This document shows, piece after piece, positions 49,253 to 56,846 of a stretch of DNA of 56,846 nt. The DNA is from a virus. Every line of letters begins with the position of its first letter. Position 1 is the stretch's first letter. The translations under genes were made by a program, and so were the position numbers. Under the pieces are notes generated by a model, which was given only the letters and a program-made list of their open reading frames with translations, was not told the DNA's origin and did not search any database. The stretch lies in IMG/VR virus record IMGVR_UViG_3300032046_003054, positions 1 through 56,846 of that record; one strand, given 5' to 3'.

Positions 49253-51364
49253 TTACGGAATTGAACTCAATTTTCGCATAGCCGCTTCAAGTACACAAGT
49301 ACCACCAATACGTTCCACAACTCTGATTCCGACCTGGTCATACTCCCATGCCGTCCCCGCCTCCCCTGACACAGTAACAGTGATGGTCTTTCGGTCGCCA
49401 AGCCAGTATCCCAGCTTAAAGTCCCCGAAATAAATCTCGTCATCTCCAATCCAGTTATTTTCAATAACAGGATAGCCCTGAACCGTGGCTGGCTGTCCAG
49501 CGGACATAGGTTCTTGCCAGATGTATCTGTTATTACTATCCTTCACCTTTCTCAAATCTCTGATGTTAGAATTATTCGCCAGAATTATGGCATTCTTCCT
49601 GTATTTAGCAGGAAGTGCATAAATCAGGTCAATAACATCATCAAAATCAAGAAGTCCTGAACAGGTCACGGCTGTGATAGAACAATTAGCCAAACCAGTT
49701 GGTTGACCAGTGCCAGAACCTCGAGTGATAACCCTATCTTCTTCCTCTCTTAATGCTTCAGAAAACAAACCGATAATTAGTTGGGTGATATTGTAATCAT
49801 AAGCATCCTCAATCAATTCTTCTGCATTTATGTTATCGTAAGAGTTTTTTATCTCCTACTTCTCTATGTCTCCATAGAGGTCGGCATACATCATCTCCTG
49901 TTCTTTAAAAATTTATACACATTAGTTTAGAAAACTTTTCAATAAAGTATTTCCTGTTTTTTAAGGCATTTGATTTGTTGTGGCAAAGTGAACAAAGCGT
50001 AATTAGGTGGTTCGGTTCAATATCTTTCTTGTCATAAAAAATATGATGGACTGGGAAAGCCTTCTCTTCCTTTTTCCATTCCCTTTGGCAATTCCTGCAA
50101 GTATGATTATCTCTTTCTCTGATAAATTCCTTTAACCTTTCATCAAATCCGAAATTATATGGGAACTTTGAACTTCCCCCATTCCAATTTGGATTCTTCT
50201 CTTTCGCCAAGAATGGCTTATCTTTATTCCAAGGAATTCTACCGCTCATATTTTTTCTCGTCTCATCAGAAGCCTTTCTACCTATCGCCTTTATCCTTAT
50301 AATTTCCTTTGCTTTTGCAGAATGTTTTCTTCCCCACATAGGATTTTTCCTTCCAAATCTTGCACTTCCATACATTCCATTTTTAATCCCCAATTGAACC
50401 CCAAGTTTTGGATTTTCTTTTCTTCTCTTCACCATAGCATCGCTCAATTTCTTTCTTGTGTTTTCTGATATTGGTATTAACTTTCTAATTTTCCAAGCCT
50501 CTTTAAGCCTTCTTTTATGCTCTTCGGAGAATGTTTTTTTGGTTATCTTTTTCATAACCTTATTTTATACCTTTCCGAAGAGGTTGTCAATAATGTGTTT
50601 AAATTTTTAAAGAACAGAAGGACGGTTTTCGTGGGGATATTATTGTCCCATAAGGACTCAATCCCTATGCTCTACACCTTTCAAACCATTGCTGGTCTGA
50701 GTTGGCTCGGTATTGTCCATCTTGAAAGATGGGTGTCCACCGAATTTACCGCCTTTTTTATGCCCCAGATAATTAAGGCATACAATATCGCTGCCACCTT
50801 ATAAGCGGTCAGCGTCTTCTGATAGAATTCAGCGGAAGTTGTAGTCTTTTGCGTATTCTCAGCAGTCCAATAAACCTTCGGCTTTGCGGTTAATGAAGGG
50901 ATATTCATTGACACCCTCAACATCGGAACAACCCTAACCAGACTCCTCATCGTGTTCGGCTCTTCCAAATCACGGATAAGTTCCGCCCTAAACTCGGTGG
51001 GTACCAAGTAACCGCCATCGGCTGAAGTCCCCTCTGACAATGCTTTTAAGGCAACCCTATCTTTCTGGCAGAGTGCTGTGAAGAACCCTACAATCTTCTG
51101 CTCCTTCGTCAGGGCATTGACATCATCTTTGCTCACATCTTCCTTGCCAAAGATTTTTGTCATAAGGGTTGTGTCTTTCCTTGAAGTTTTCATCTGTTCA
51201 AGCATTGTCTTGATTTTATTCAAGCCCAAGCTTTTTTCAATCTTGGAAGTCAGTTTCTCAACTTCCTCGTCCAGTCCTTTTTCTGCATCAGGCTCTTTTT
51301 CTGGCTCTTTCTCTGGTTCTTTTTCAGGTTCTTTTTCTGGGTCTACTTTTTCTTCATCAATCAT
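49253..51364 (-). CDS. Major capsid protein (HK97 fold), split by an intron
   Basis: Exon 1 runs 51364-50776 and exon 2 49824-49253; joined they give 386 residues. The N-terminal 100 residues hold a Glu/Pro/Lys run (EKEPEKEPEKEP) and a helical scaffold-like delta region. Then GGYLVPTEFRAELIRDLEEP, KVAAILYASEELIEDAYDYN (junction inside the Ser), EALREEEDRVITRGSGTGQP and WEYDQVGIRVVERIGG follow the HK97 capsid pattern. Translated without splicing, each piece alone is defective. Confidence 0.92.
49905..50555 (-). CDS. Intron-encoded HNH homing endonuclease
   Basis: 216 residues, beginning MKKITKKTFSEEHKRRLKEA. NUMOD3-like repeats (SENTRKKLSDAMVKRRKENP; RFGRKNPMWGRKHSAKAKEI; DETRKNMSGRI) precede EKNPNWNGGSSKFPYNFGFD, CRNCQREWKKEEKAFPVHHI and LCSLCHNKSNALKNRKYFIE. 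Would cut intronless capsid genes to spread the intron. It lies between inverted-repeat arms 49898-49924 and 50591-50617, with its own promoter. Confidence 0.93.
   Translation of the reverse strand: MKKITKKTFSEEHKRRLKEAWKIRKLIPISENTRKKLSDAMVKRRKENPKLGVQLGIKNGMYGSARFGRKNPMWGRKHSAKAKEIIRIKAIGRKASDETRKNMSGRIPWNKDKPFLAKEKNPNWNGGSSKFPYNFGFDERLKEFIRERDNHTCRNCQREWKKEEKAFPVHHIFYDKKDIEPNHLITLCSLCHNKSNALKNRKYFIEKFSKLMCINF
50562..50590 (-). promoter_or_regulatory. Promoter of the intron endonuclease
   Basis: TTGACA (50585-50590), 17 bases, TAAAAT (50562-50567), then AAGGTT and ATG 50555: essentially leaderless. Same layout as the promoter at 39612. It allows endonuclease expression from inside the intron. 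Confidence 0.75.
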
Positions 51365-52437
51365 AAATTTTCTTTATTTTTCAATAAATCGTTAATAATT
51401 TTATCTACATTTTGTAGAGCCCGCACTGTAATTCGGTTCTTCCGTGATTTATGTGCCTCCTCCCTGCGACCTTGAAGCGATTTGCCTTCTCCGTTGTCCA
51501 AGGGCTTGTTTGCCAACTGGCGTAAGTCTCTTAAAACGGAAACCGCATTTTTCATTGAAGTAATAGCATCATCTATCGCTCCCAATGTTTTATCAGATAA
51601 AACTCTCCCTTCTTTTTCTATATCTTCTATCTTTTCATCTTTTTCAATTTCTTTTTGTTTCTCCGAAGCAGGTTCAAAGCTTCCATCGTGTGAACTGCAA
51701 TGGCTTTTCGCACTATCGGCTGTCCAGACATCTTTATCATATCTCATCGCCTGTATCTCCGCCTTGTCATCTTTTATCCCATAGATTACATCAATACATT
51801 TTCCATCGTGTTTGATTTCACAATTCTTTCTGGCAAACCTATCATATTTATCAGGACTATTTAATCTACAAGAATGTTCATTTGGGTATGGTTTAATATC
51901 CATTATTTCTTCCAAATCCTTATTGCATTCAGGACATTCTTTATTCATTTTATCAAGCCATTTGATAATCTCTTTTTCATTATCAGGGCTATAACTTTTA
52001 GCCGCTAACATTAAAGCTTCAGCATTTGCTGGAACAGGAACAGCTGAAATTTCAAGCAACTCCTGTTTCGCAATAATATGTCTATCCTGCTCATCAAACT
52101 GCAACGGAATAAATCCGACAGACCAAGCTTTCATAATTGGCGGTTCTGCCATAAACATCGCTTTTATCTCTCTGGCAAGTTGAGTGATTTCATGGAATAT
52201 CGGTTCAAAAACAAGTTGATTATTTTGAATTTTAATATTCTTGGCATAACCGATTGGAGGCTCATCATATTTGTGGGCAAACAAAAGAATGGGATTTTTC
52301 TTGAAATTTTTCAAATCCCAACCATCCACCTTGACAACATCGCCAACCCTGTCCTTGGTATCTGTTGAAGCAATAGCTAAAAGTTTTTCTCCAACCTTTT
52401 CTGTTAATGCCTCTATTTCCCTTTTTATATTTTCCAT
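51361..52437 (-). CDS. Prohead protease (U35/HK97 type)
   Basis: 358 residues. ILLFAHKYDEPPIG (His55), IMKAWSVGFIPLQF (Ser106) and AKQELLEISAVPVPANAEAL (Glu region) form the catalytic set that matures the capsid. Residues 150-260 add a domain with NEHSCRLNSPDKYDRFARKN and CIDVIYGIKDDKAEIQAMRY, seen in many phage protease or accessory proteins. The C-terminus is helical. Overlaps the capsid start by 4 bases. Confidence 0.92.
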   Translation of the reverse strand: MENIKREIEALTEKVGEKLLAIASTDTKDRVGDVVKVDGWDLKNFKKNPILLFAHKYDEPPIGYAKNIKIQNNQLVFEPIFHEITQLAREIKAMFMAEPPIMKAWSVGFIPLQFDEQDRHIIAKQELLEISAVPVPANAEALMLAAKSYSPDNEKEIIKWLDKMNKECPECNKDLEEIMDIKPYPNEHSCRLNSPDKYDRFARKNCEIKHDGKCIDVIYGIKDDKAEIQAMRYDKDVWTADSAKSHCSSHDGSFEPASEKQKEIEKDEKIEDIEKEGRVLSDKTLGAIDDAITSMKNAVSVLRDLRQLANKPLDNGEGKSLQGRREEAHKSRKNRITVRALQNVDKIINDLLKNKENL

Positions 52438-52452
52438 AAATTTTTCAAATCT

Positions 52453-52947
52453 TTATTTATTTAGATTTGATATCTTTAATAATTTTCTAAAATATTTAAT
52501 CCAGTAATTTCTATTACCATTTGTTTTTCCGTGACAAGAATGACATAAGGTTATCAAATTATCTTGATTACAATTTTTCTTATCATAATCTTTATGGTGT
52601 ACATAAACCGCTGGTTCTTTACCACAAACTTGGCAAGTATATTTATCTCGTTTTCTAATAGCTCGTTTCAAATCTATAGTCCAATCTATCGTATATGGCT
52701 CATAAGATAATCCACCTTTCCAATTAGGATTATTCTCACCACTTAATTGGAAACACTTTTTTCCTTTATGCCAAGGAATATTACCATTTTTAAACTCATT
52801 ATTTGGGTGAAATCCTTTTTGAAAACCTTGATTAGGTTTATTTTTTCTACCTTTTGCAAATTGATTTCCTTTCTTAAACTCATTTTTAGGATGATGCCCT
52901 TTCTTGAATAAACTACTATTTCCATTTTTAAATATTCCTCTTGGCAT
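52453..52947 (-). CDS. HNH homing endonuclease (NUMOD3-type)
   Basis: Start set at ATG 52947 (MPRGIFKNGNSSLFKKGHHP), since the longer frame runs through the terminator hairpin. GENNPNWKGGLSYEPYTIDW, CQVCGKEPAVYVHHKDYDKK and LITLCHSCHGKTN form the site. 164 residues. It sits between the late promoter/attenuator and the prohead protease, like the other HNH genes placed ahead of conserved genes. Confidence 0.93.
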   Translation of the reverse strand: MPRGIFKNGNSSLFKKGHHPKNEFKKGNQFAKGRKNKPNQGFQKGFHPNNEFKNGNIPWHKGKKCFQLSGENNPNWKGGLSYEPYTIDWTIDLKRAIRKRDKYTCQVCGKEPAVYVHHKDYDKKNCNQDNLITLCHSCHGKTNGNRNYWIKYFRKLLKISNLNK

Positions 52948-52962
52948 ATTATTTCTTTTTTT

Positions 52963-53002
52963 AAAAAAAACCCAAAGATAAGTAATCACTTACCTTCGGG
53001 TC
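52963..53002 (-). terminator. Intrinsic terminator/attenuator upstream of protease and capsid genes
   Basis: ACCCGAAGGTAAGT pairs fully (with G-U) with ACTTATCTTTGGGT and is followed by TTTTTTTT. Preceded by CTGACGGAGG, which matches CTTACGGAG in the leader at 4135. Both terminators lie within 35 bases of their promoters, ahead of structural genes. Confidence 0.85.
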
Positions 53003-53028
53003 CTCCGTCAGGTTTTAGATTAGTTTAT

Positions 53029-53056
53029 TTTATAATTTATTAAAGATGATTGTCAA
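53029..53056 (-). promoter_or_regulatory. Sigma-70 promoter for the capsid unit
   Basis: TTGACA (53051-53056), 16 bases, TATAAA (53029-53034). The architecture and leader are homologous to the portal promoter at 4202-4229. Confidence 0.82.
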
Positions 53057-53063
53057 TACCTTA

Positions 53064-53279
53064 TCATTTTTTCTGAATTAAAATTAAATCTTTATCTATT
53101 TGAATTTGCCCTGTTTGTTTTACAGATTGCACTATCTGATTTACTGCTATATTGAAACCTTGTTGCAACAATTTATTCTTAAGATTTAACCAGCCGAAAT
53201 AATATACATTCCCAATTACCGATGCCAAAACTGCTATGATTGCTATACTTATTAAAATATTGCGTATTATTTTATTCAT
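53064..53279 (-). CDS. Small membrane protein, 71 residues
   Basis: NIIR-like start MNKIIRNILISIAIIAVLAS with one membrane helix, then LLQQGFNIAVNQIVQSVKQT, a Gln-rich segment found in small phage membrane proteins near lysis or tail genes. Function unknown. Confidence 0.65.
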   Translation of the reverse strand: MNKIIRNILISIAIIAVLASVIGNVYYFGWLNLKNKLLQQGFNIAVNQIVQSVKQTGQIQIDKDLILIQKK

Positions 53280-53311
53280 ATTTTTATGTGTTAATTATTT
53301 TTAAAAATATA

Positions 53312-53357
53312 GGGGATTAGTCCTTTATGTTCTTGGTTTTATTTTTAACCAATCCCC
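53312..53357 (-). repeat. Intergenic hairpin
   Basis: GGGGATT and AATCCCC pair around a 32-base loop that holds a further GGTT/AACC pairing; a T-rich stretch follows on the minus strand (TATATTTTT). Possibly a weak terminator between 53368 and 53279. Confidence 0.5.
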
Positions 53358-53367
53358 CTTTTACAAC

Positions 53368-53583
53368 CTATTTTCTTACAGGGATAGTGATGCTTTCGTC
53401 TGGTTCTCCATCTACGGAAAACCATATCGGGTCCGACTTTGGTGGTCTCTGCGGATATTTTCCGCAAAGCACAAAGTTGTGCAAATAGCATCTTCCATAA
53501 TCTCCTCTCTCTTGGCAGATTTTATGGTCGCACAAGACCATTTGAAGGTCGTGCTTCATTCCATTTGTAATTTCCTTTTTCAT
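53368..53583 (-). CDS. Cysteine-containing protein, 71 residues
   Basis: MKHDLQMVLCDHKICQERGD, then YGRCYLHNFVLCGKYPQRPP. The Cys/His spacing hints at a metal site; otherwise unknown. Confidence 0.55.
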   Translation of the reverse strand: MKKEITNGMKHDLQMVLCDHKICQERGDYGRCYLHNFVLCGKYPQRPPKSDPIWFSVDGEPDESITIPVRK

Positions 53584-53603
53584 AGGTTGTCTCCTAAAAA
53601 GAA

Positions 53604-53888
53604 CTACTTTGATAATACTCCTTTTATTTCTCCAAGTTTTCCAGATAAATCTGTATGCATATCAGTAATTGCTTTTGTCATTTTATCATTTCCACAATTT
53701 ATTGCTTCCAAAATATCTCCCAAATGATTTTCCCCTATTGCTATTGTGGCGTCGTATTGTTTTTTTTCATAATTATTATCTGGCGGATTATATCTTTTTA
53801 AAACATACTTAAAAAGTTCGTATCCTTTTTCTATGATAAAAATTAAGGCTACGCCAGCAATTCCTAATTGGTATATTTCTAATTCCAT
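53604..53888 (-). CDS. Membrane protein with C-terminal coiled coil, 94 residues
   Basis: LGIAGVALIFIIEKGYELFK is one membrane helix near the N-terminus; the C-half is helical (DMHTDLSGKLGEIKGVL). Could be a holin or spanin-like partner, but the main lysis cassette is at 39-41 kb, so the role is open. Confidence 0.6.
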   Translation of the reverse strand: MELEIYQLGIAGVALIFIIEKGYELFKYVLKRYNPPDNNYEKKQYDATIAIGENHLGDILEAINCGNDKMTKAITDMHTDLSGKLGEIKGVLSK

Positions 53889-53908
53889 TTTAGTTTATTT
53901 TACTTGTT

Positions 53909-54112
53909 TTAGATTTTGCTTGTATCAACTCCTGCGTCTGTTATCTCTCTTAACTTGGCGTCTATGTCATCAATCTGGGCTTGTAATCTTACTTTATTCG
54001 CTTTTAGACCTTTAACATACATCTCTGTTGCCATAGTCCTTTTTGGCTGTTGTATCGGAGATGGCGTTATCTCTACTTTTGTATTGTCCTCACTTATTTT
54101 TATAATATCCAT
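53909..54112 (-). CDS. Hypothetical phage protein, 67 residues
   Basis: MDIIKISEDNTKVEITPSPI, then helical LQAQIDDIDAKLREITDAGV. This layout recurs in small proteins next to tail fibres of metagenomic phages. Unknown role. Confidence 0.6.
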   Translation of the reverse strand: MDIIKISEDNTKVEITPSPIQQPKRTMATEMYVKGLKANKVRLQAQIDDIDAKLREITDAGVDTSKI

Positions 54113-54144
54113 ATGTTTTTTATTTAATTATATTAATAATTTTA

Positions 54145-56682
54145 TTACGGAAGCAAACCCAGTAAATCAATTAAATTCTGTTCTGTTAATGTTGTCGAAC
54201 CGATTACAATACTTCCCGCTGATGTTGTTATGTTTCCCGTGACATCAACATTCCCTGTAAACAAACTATTTCCTACCGCATTTATGGCGTAAGTTCCGTC
54301 TGCTAAACCAACTGAATCACCGAAGCCTACAAAATATCCTGCTTTTGTATTTGCATCATCTCCTAATATTGCCTGATAAGTTGAACCAAATGTTCCTTTG
54401 CCTGTGGTAATTATATCTCCATTGCCATAAATCGTCAGAACATCAGTTGCCCAATTTCTCCACACAGCCAAAACTCCAGTAGTGCCTATACTACTTACTC
54501 CTGTTGTTCCATTCCATTTCCCGCCCCTGAATACCATTGTCGGTTGTGTCGCTCCGGGAGAAGCCGTTCCTATCACTCCCCCCATCAATAGTGGAACGGT
54601 AGTCGCTGTCGTATCGCTTCCTGTAAAACCTGTTATTTGCATCCCGCCTTTAGTTGCCCCCGTCGCAGTAACATCTATATAACCGACTGTATTAGTATCA
54701 ATAGTATTTACATTCCATACTCCTGTATAATTTGGTATCGTAGTCCCTATGTCCCGTCTTACGATTGACGACCTCGGAGAAGACAAGTTTCCGCTTATCT
54801 GAAGTGGATGAACCATACCTGTATTTGGAGTTGAGCCTATATATTCTGTGGGAACAACGATATTTCCTACAAAAGTCGCAAGACCCGCCTCATCAATCGT
54901 AAGTTGTAATGTAGGCGTTCCGCTGTTTGTAGTCCAGAACTTTAATCCGCTATCCGTATCCGCTTCGGTTGTGGCGTGAAACCAGTCGCTTACCTTATAT
55001 GCTGAAATCTTTGCGGCTTCGTGGAGTGATACTACCGAGTTGATACTTTGAGTGAGATTGAATACAAGGTCGGAGGTCTGTGCTACTTGTCCTGTTAATG
55101 GAGTGAAGTTATTATTAAGGTTTAGTAAGGTAAAAGCGGCATTGCTATTATTTCCTGCGAAAGTGGATACCCCTGCTCCGAGAGTGCCTGTGGTTGTATA
55201 ATTATCAGTTCTACCTGATACCCCAGATAACCAGTATTGTGAGTGGTCATCATCCGTAAGACCTGTCAATACCCCGTGGTCTGTGGCGACATAAGTTCCA
55301 GCAGGTAAGTTTGATACTGTTCTTAAATCTTGTACTTCCTCATAAGGCGTAGCGTCATTTCTTAAAATAACCCTATAAAGAAGTTTCATCTCTTGGTATG
55401 GCAGAGTTCCTAAAGTCAAACTTTCATACTTGTTATTTGTCCTTGCATCAGCGATTGCAGTGTCTTGTCTTTGTCCCATCAACGAAACAATTGGCGTAGT
55501 GGTATCATTAGTGGCGAATATCCAATAAGCAACATATTTATTAGAATCCATAGCGGTTAAGGTATTTCCATTATTATAGTAAAGATTTCCGCCAGAAGTA
55601 TAATAATAAACTGTCTGTCCCGCAAGCCATTTGAAATCCGCCGCACCGTCTTTATAGAGGATGTTGCAGGTTGTCTTTGCTGGGGTAATGGTGTGTTCTA
55701 AATCTTCATCATCTATAACGCCTAAAGCTATTGAGAAAGTAGTATCTCCGAAAGTTCCAGCCAAACCACTTTCGTATCTTGTGCCTACGGTATTATGTAA
55801 AAGATGGTGAGTATCCCCGTCCATCTTAATCCCGTGGCGTTCCTCACCTAAAAGACCCTTATCAGTCACCGTGTTATAATAGACTGTGGCTATTAAAGGC
55901 AACGCAAACGAGGGAATAGAAGTTGCCTGTGAAAGAACTCCAGAGGCATTATAGTAAACCCAATTCATTCCCGTTGCGTCATCTATTGTAATTGAAGTGG
56001 TAGTCTTGGAAGTCTTAACTCCATTGATATAAATATCATGATTGCCTGTGATGGTAAACACTCTTGTAGCGTCTACGAAACTTAATGTTGCAGTTCTATC
56101 CACAAATCCAGATGGTTCAGTCATTGCGGTAAAGACTGTAGGTATTACTACTGAGCCGAATGTCCCTGTGCCTGTGGTGAGAAAGTCAAACGTCCCTGTC
56201 TTGTTGCCTGTGATATCAATCTGGTCTTCATCAATAATCCAGTATGAACTTGACTCTGCTTCTAGCCATACACCTGACATGAACTCCCAAAGGATATAGT
56301 CTAATAAATCCCATAACATCCACCCTTCTTCTGGTGCTTCCTCTACCCATCCACCTTCACCTGTCCATTCATAAATATATCCGTCCGTCCATCCACTTCC
56401 CGACCCATCAGCTCCATATCTGTCTCCCACATCTGGGTCTGCTGGCAGTCCTGTAGATGGGTCATACCATTCTATTATGGGAGGTCTGAACCAATCACAC
56501 TCCAACTCGTCTAGAGTGTTTAATGATTTCTGAACGTTGTCATCAGCAGCACTTAGATTTTTATCAAAAGCAGACGTGTCTGTTCTAATACGTGCCGCTA
56601 AGGGGTCAGCAGCATATACATTCTGACCAAAAATGAGTAGAGAGCATAAAAGAACCGCTATTGCTTGATATATTCGCACCAT
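54145..56682 (-). CDS. Large secreted tail-fibre-like protein
   Basis: 845 residues. MVRIYQAIAVLLCSLLIFGQ then NVYAADPLAARIRTD reads as a signal peptide with a cleavage site after AYA-like residues. Long beta-helical repeat regions follow (FTITGNHDIYINGVKTS; VATDHGVLTGLTDDDHSQYW; KGTFGSTYQAILGDD). Residues 190-300 duplicate the 1-1012 protein. The C-terminus (TTLTEQNLIDLLGLLP) is like a chaperone or tip segment. Expected to bind the host surface. The signal peptide suggests export rather than packing into the virion, or a mispredicted start. Confidence 0.85.
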   Translation of the reverse strand: MVRIYQAIAVLLCSLLIFGQNVYAADPLAARIRTDTSAFDKNLSAADDNVQKSLNTLDELECDWFRPPIIEWYDPSTGLPADPDVGDRYGADGSGSGWTDGYIYEWTGEGGWVEEAPEEGWMLWDLLDYILWEFMSGVWLEAESSSYWIIDEDQIDITGNKTGTFDFLTTGTGTFGSVVIPTVFTAMTEPSGFVDRTATLSFVDATRVFTITGNHDIYINGVKTSKTTTSITIDDATGMNWVYYNASGVLSQATSIPSFALPLIATVYYNTVTDKGLLGEERHGIKMDGDTHHLLHNTVGTRYESGLAGTFGDTTFSIALGVIDDEDLEHTITPAKTTCNILYKDGAADFKWLAGQTVYYYTSGGNLYYNNGNTLTAMDSNKYVAYWIFATNDTTTPIVSLMGQRQDTAIADARTNNKYESLTLGTLPYQEMKLLYRVILRNDATPYEEVQDLRTVSNLPAGTYVATDHGVLTGLTDDDHSQYWLSGVSGRTDNYTTTGTLGAGVSTFAGNNSNAAFTLLNLNNNFTPLTGQVAQTSDLVFNLTQSINSVVSLHEAAKISAYKVSDWFHATTEADTDSGLKFWTTNSGTPTLQLTIDEAGLATFVGNIVVPTEYIGSTPNTGMVHPLQISGNLSSPRSSIVRRDIGTTIPNYTGVWNVNTIDTNTVGYIDVTATGATKGGMQITGFTGSDTTATTVPLLMGGVIGTASPGATQPTMVFRGGKWNGTTGVSSIGTTGVLAVWRNWATDVLTIYGNGDIITTGKGTFGSTYQAILGDDANTKAGYFVGFGDSVGLADGTYAINAVGNSLFTGNVDVTGNITTSAGSIVIGSTTLTEQNLIDLLGLLP
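55806..56165 (-). repeat. Right copy of fibre-domain duplication
   Basis: Partner of bases 1-360; identical over the first 120 or so and about 95% overall. The two copies encode the DGDTH-proximal beta segment in two different proteins. Confidence 0.9.
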
Positions 56683-56846
56683 ACCACCTCACCTGTTACT
56701 GGAGCAGACGTCATCGTGAACGTCCCCTCATCTTCATCTGTCTCCGTATAATCAACATCTGGCTGCATAGTCAGTTGGTCTCTATGCACCTTCAATGTTC
56801 CAGCCACATATGGACTTAAGGTAGTAAATATAACCAGAATTCCATT
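56658..56846 (-). CDS. Fibre-type protein, C-terminal end only
   Basis: The frame enters from the right edge and stops (TAG) at 56658, overlapping the start of the 845-residue gene by 25 bases. It reads ILVIFTTLSPYVAGTLKVHR, then LTMQPDVDYTETDEDEGTFT and PVTGEVVWCEYIKQ. This VAGTLxVxxDG...DYTE...GxFTxxxAPxxG pattern is a recurrent beta domain of phage fibres. N-terminus outside the window. Confidence 0.75.
   Translation of the reverse strand, partial: NGILVIFTTLSPYVAGTLKVHRDQLTMQPDVDYTETDEDEGTFTMTSAPVTGEVVWCEYIKQ

Larger units (their letters stand above)
49825..50775 (-). other. Probable group I intron in the capsid gene
   Basis: 951 bases. The 5' exon ends TATGCCT and the intron's GGGCATA pairs with it, giving a U-G pair at the splice site (P1). 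The intron ends in G just before exon 2 CAGAAGAATTG. Joining restores Tyr-Ala-Ser-Glu-Glu-Leu, the usual capsid sequence. Inside are an HNH endonuclease and a long inverted repeat around it. I did not fold P3-P9 fully. Confidence 0.82.

Noticed and set aside
49253-49816. Second, independent capsid gene starting at 49816
   Set aside because: It lacks the N-terminal half of the fold and joins perfectly with 50776-51364 after removing the intron.
1-56846. Terminal redundancy proving a complete circular genome
   Set aside because: The shared ends (1-360 and 55806-56165) are not identical and lie inside two different genes; joining the window ends breaks both edge reading frames.

Overview
The window is most of the genome of a tailed double-stranded DNA phage (Caudoviricetes). 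It has an HK97-fold capsid and a flexible, non-contractile (siphovirus-like) tail: there is a tape measure, a major tail protein and a G/GT frameshifted chaperone, but no sheath or contractile baseplate genes. Every convincing gene lies on the minus strand, so transcription runs from high to low coordinates. Both window edges cut through genes. The gene order (portal leaving at the left edge, prohead protease and capsid near the right edge) suggests a circularly permuted map with a short piece missing. The genetic code is standard: TGA, TAA and TAG all end genes. The host cannot be named. It is a bacterium with peptidoglycan (two lysins) and ordinary sigma-70 promoters (several TTGACA/TATAAT matches). 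Most leaders are A/T-rich with weak or no Shine-Dalgarno sequence.

Layout in transcription order from the right edge. 56.8-53.0 kb: tail-fibre-like secreted protein and small membrane proteins. 53.0-49.2 kb: promoter with attenuator-like leader, HNH gene, prohead protease, and a major capsid gene split by a probable group I intron. 49.1-40.9 kb: head-tail connectors, tail terminator, major tail protein, chaperone, tape measure, tail hub, fibres. 40.9-39.1 kb: lysis cassette (papain-type endolysin, holin, lytic transglycosylase). 39.0-31.0 kb: early/replication block (GHKL ATPase joined to a zincin motif, RecB-like nuclease, SSB, SWIM protein, HNH/NinG-like protein, replication initiator). 31-27 kb: a mosaic of about 17 mini-genes, many with zinc-ribbon motifs and shared leader modules, plus structured intergenic RNAs. 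27-20 kb: sigma-like protein, ParB, radical SAM, glycosyltransferase, ParB-methyltransferase, TerS, TerL, RusA.

19.8-4.2 kb: about 15.5 kb of sugar and surface-glycan genes wedged between TerL and the portal (two sugar epimerases, a UDP-sugar dehydrogenase-like protein, seven glycosyltransferase-type proteins, four methyltransferases, a radical SAM enzyme and a polysaccharide deacetylase), with a phage-encoded translation initiation factor IF-1 inside it. 4.2-0 kb: promoter with a second attenuator-like leader, portal fused to a MuF domain, a structural protein, and a LysM-bearing secreted fibre-like protein that leaves the window.

Most notable points: a capsid intron whose splice sites can be placed exactly; two homologous promoter-terminator leaders in front of structural genes; multi-arm structured RNAs in the small-gene zone; a glycosyltransferase interrupted by 11 nt after a His codon beside a 14-bp inverted repeat (bypass or mutation); a lysin whose signal anchor needs a -1 shift at CCCAAAA; IF-1; the glycan island; and a perfect plus-strand promoter with an overlapping operator-like palindrome facing the lysis genes.
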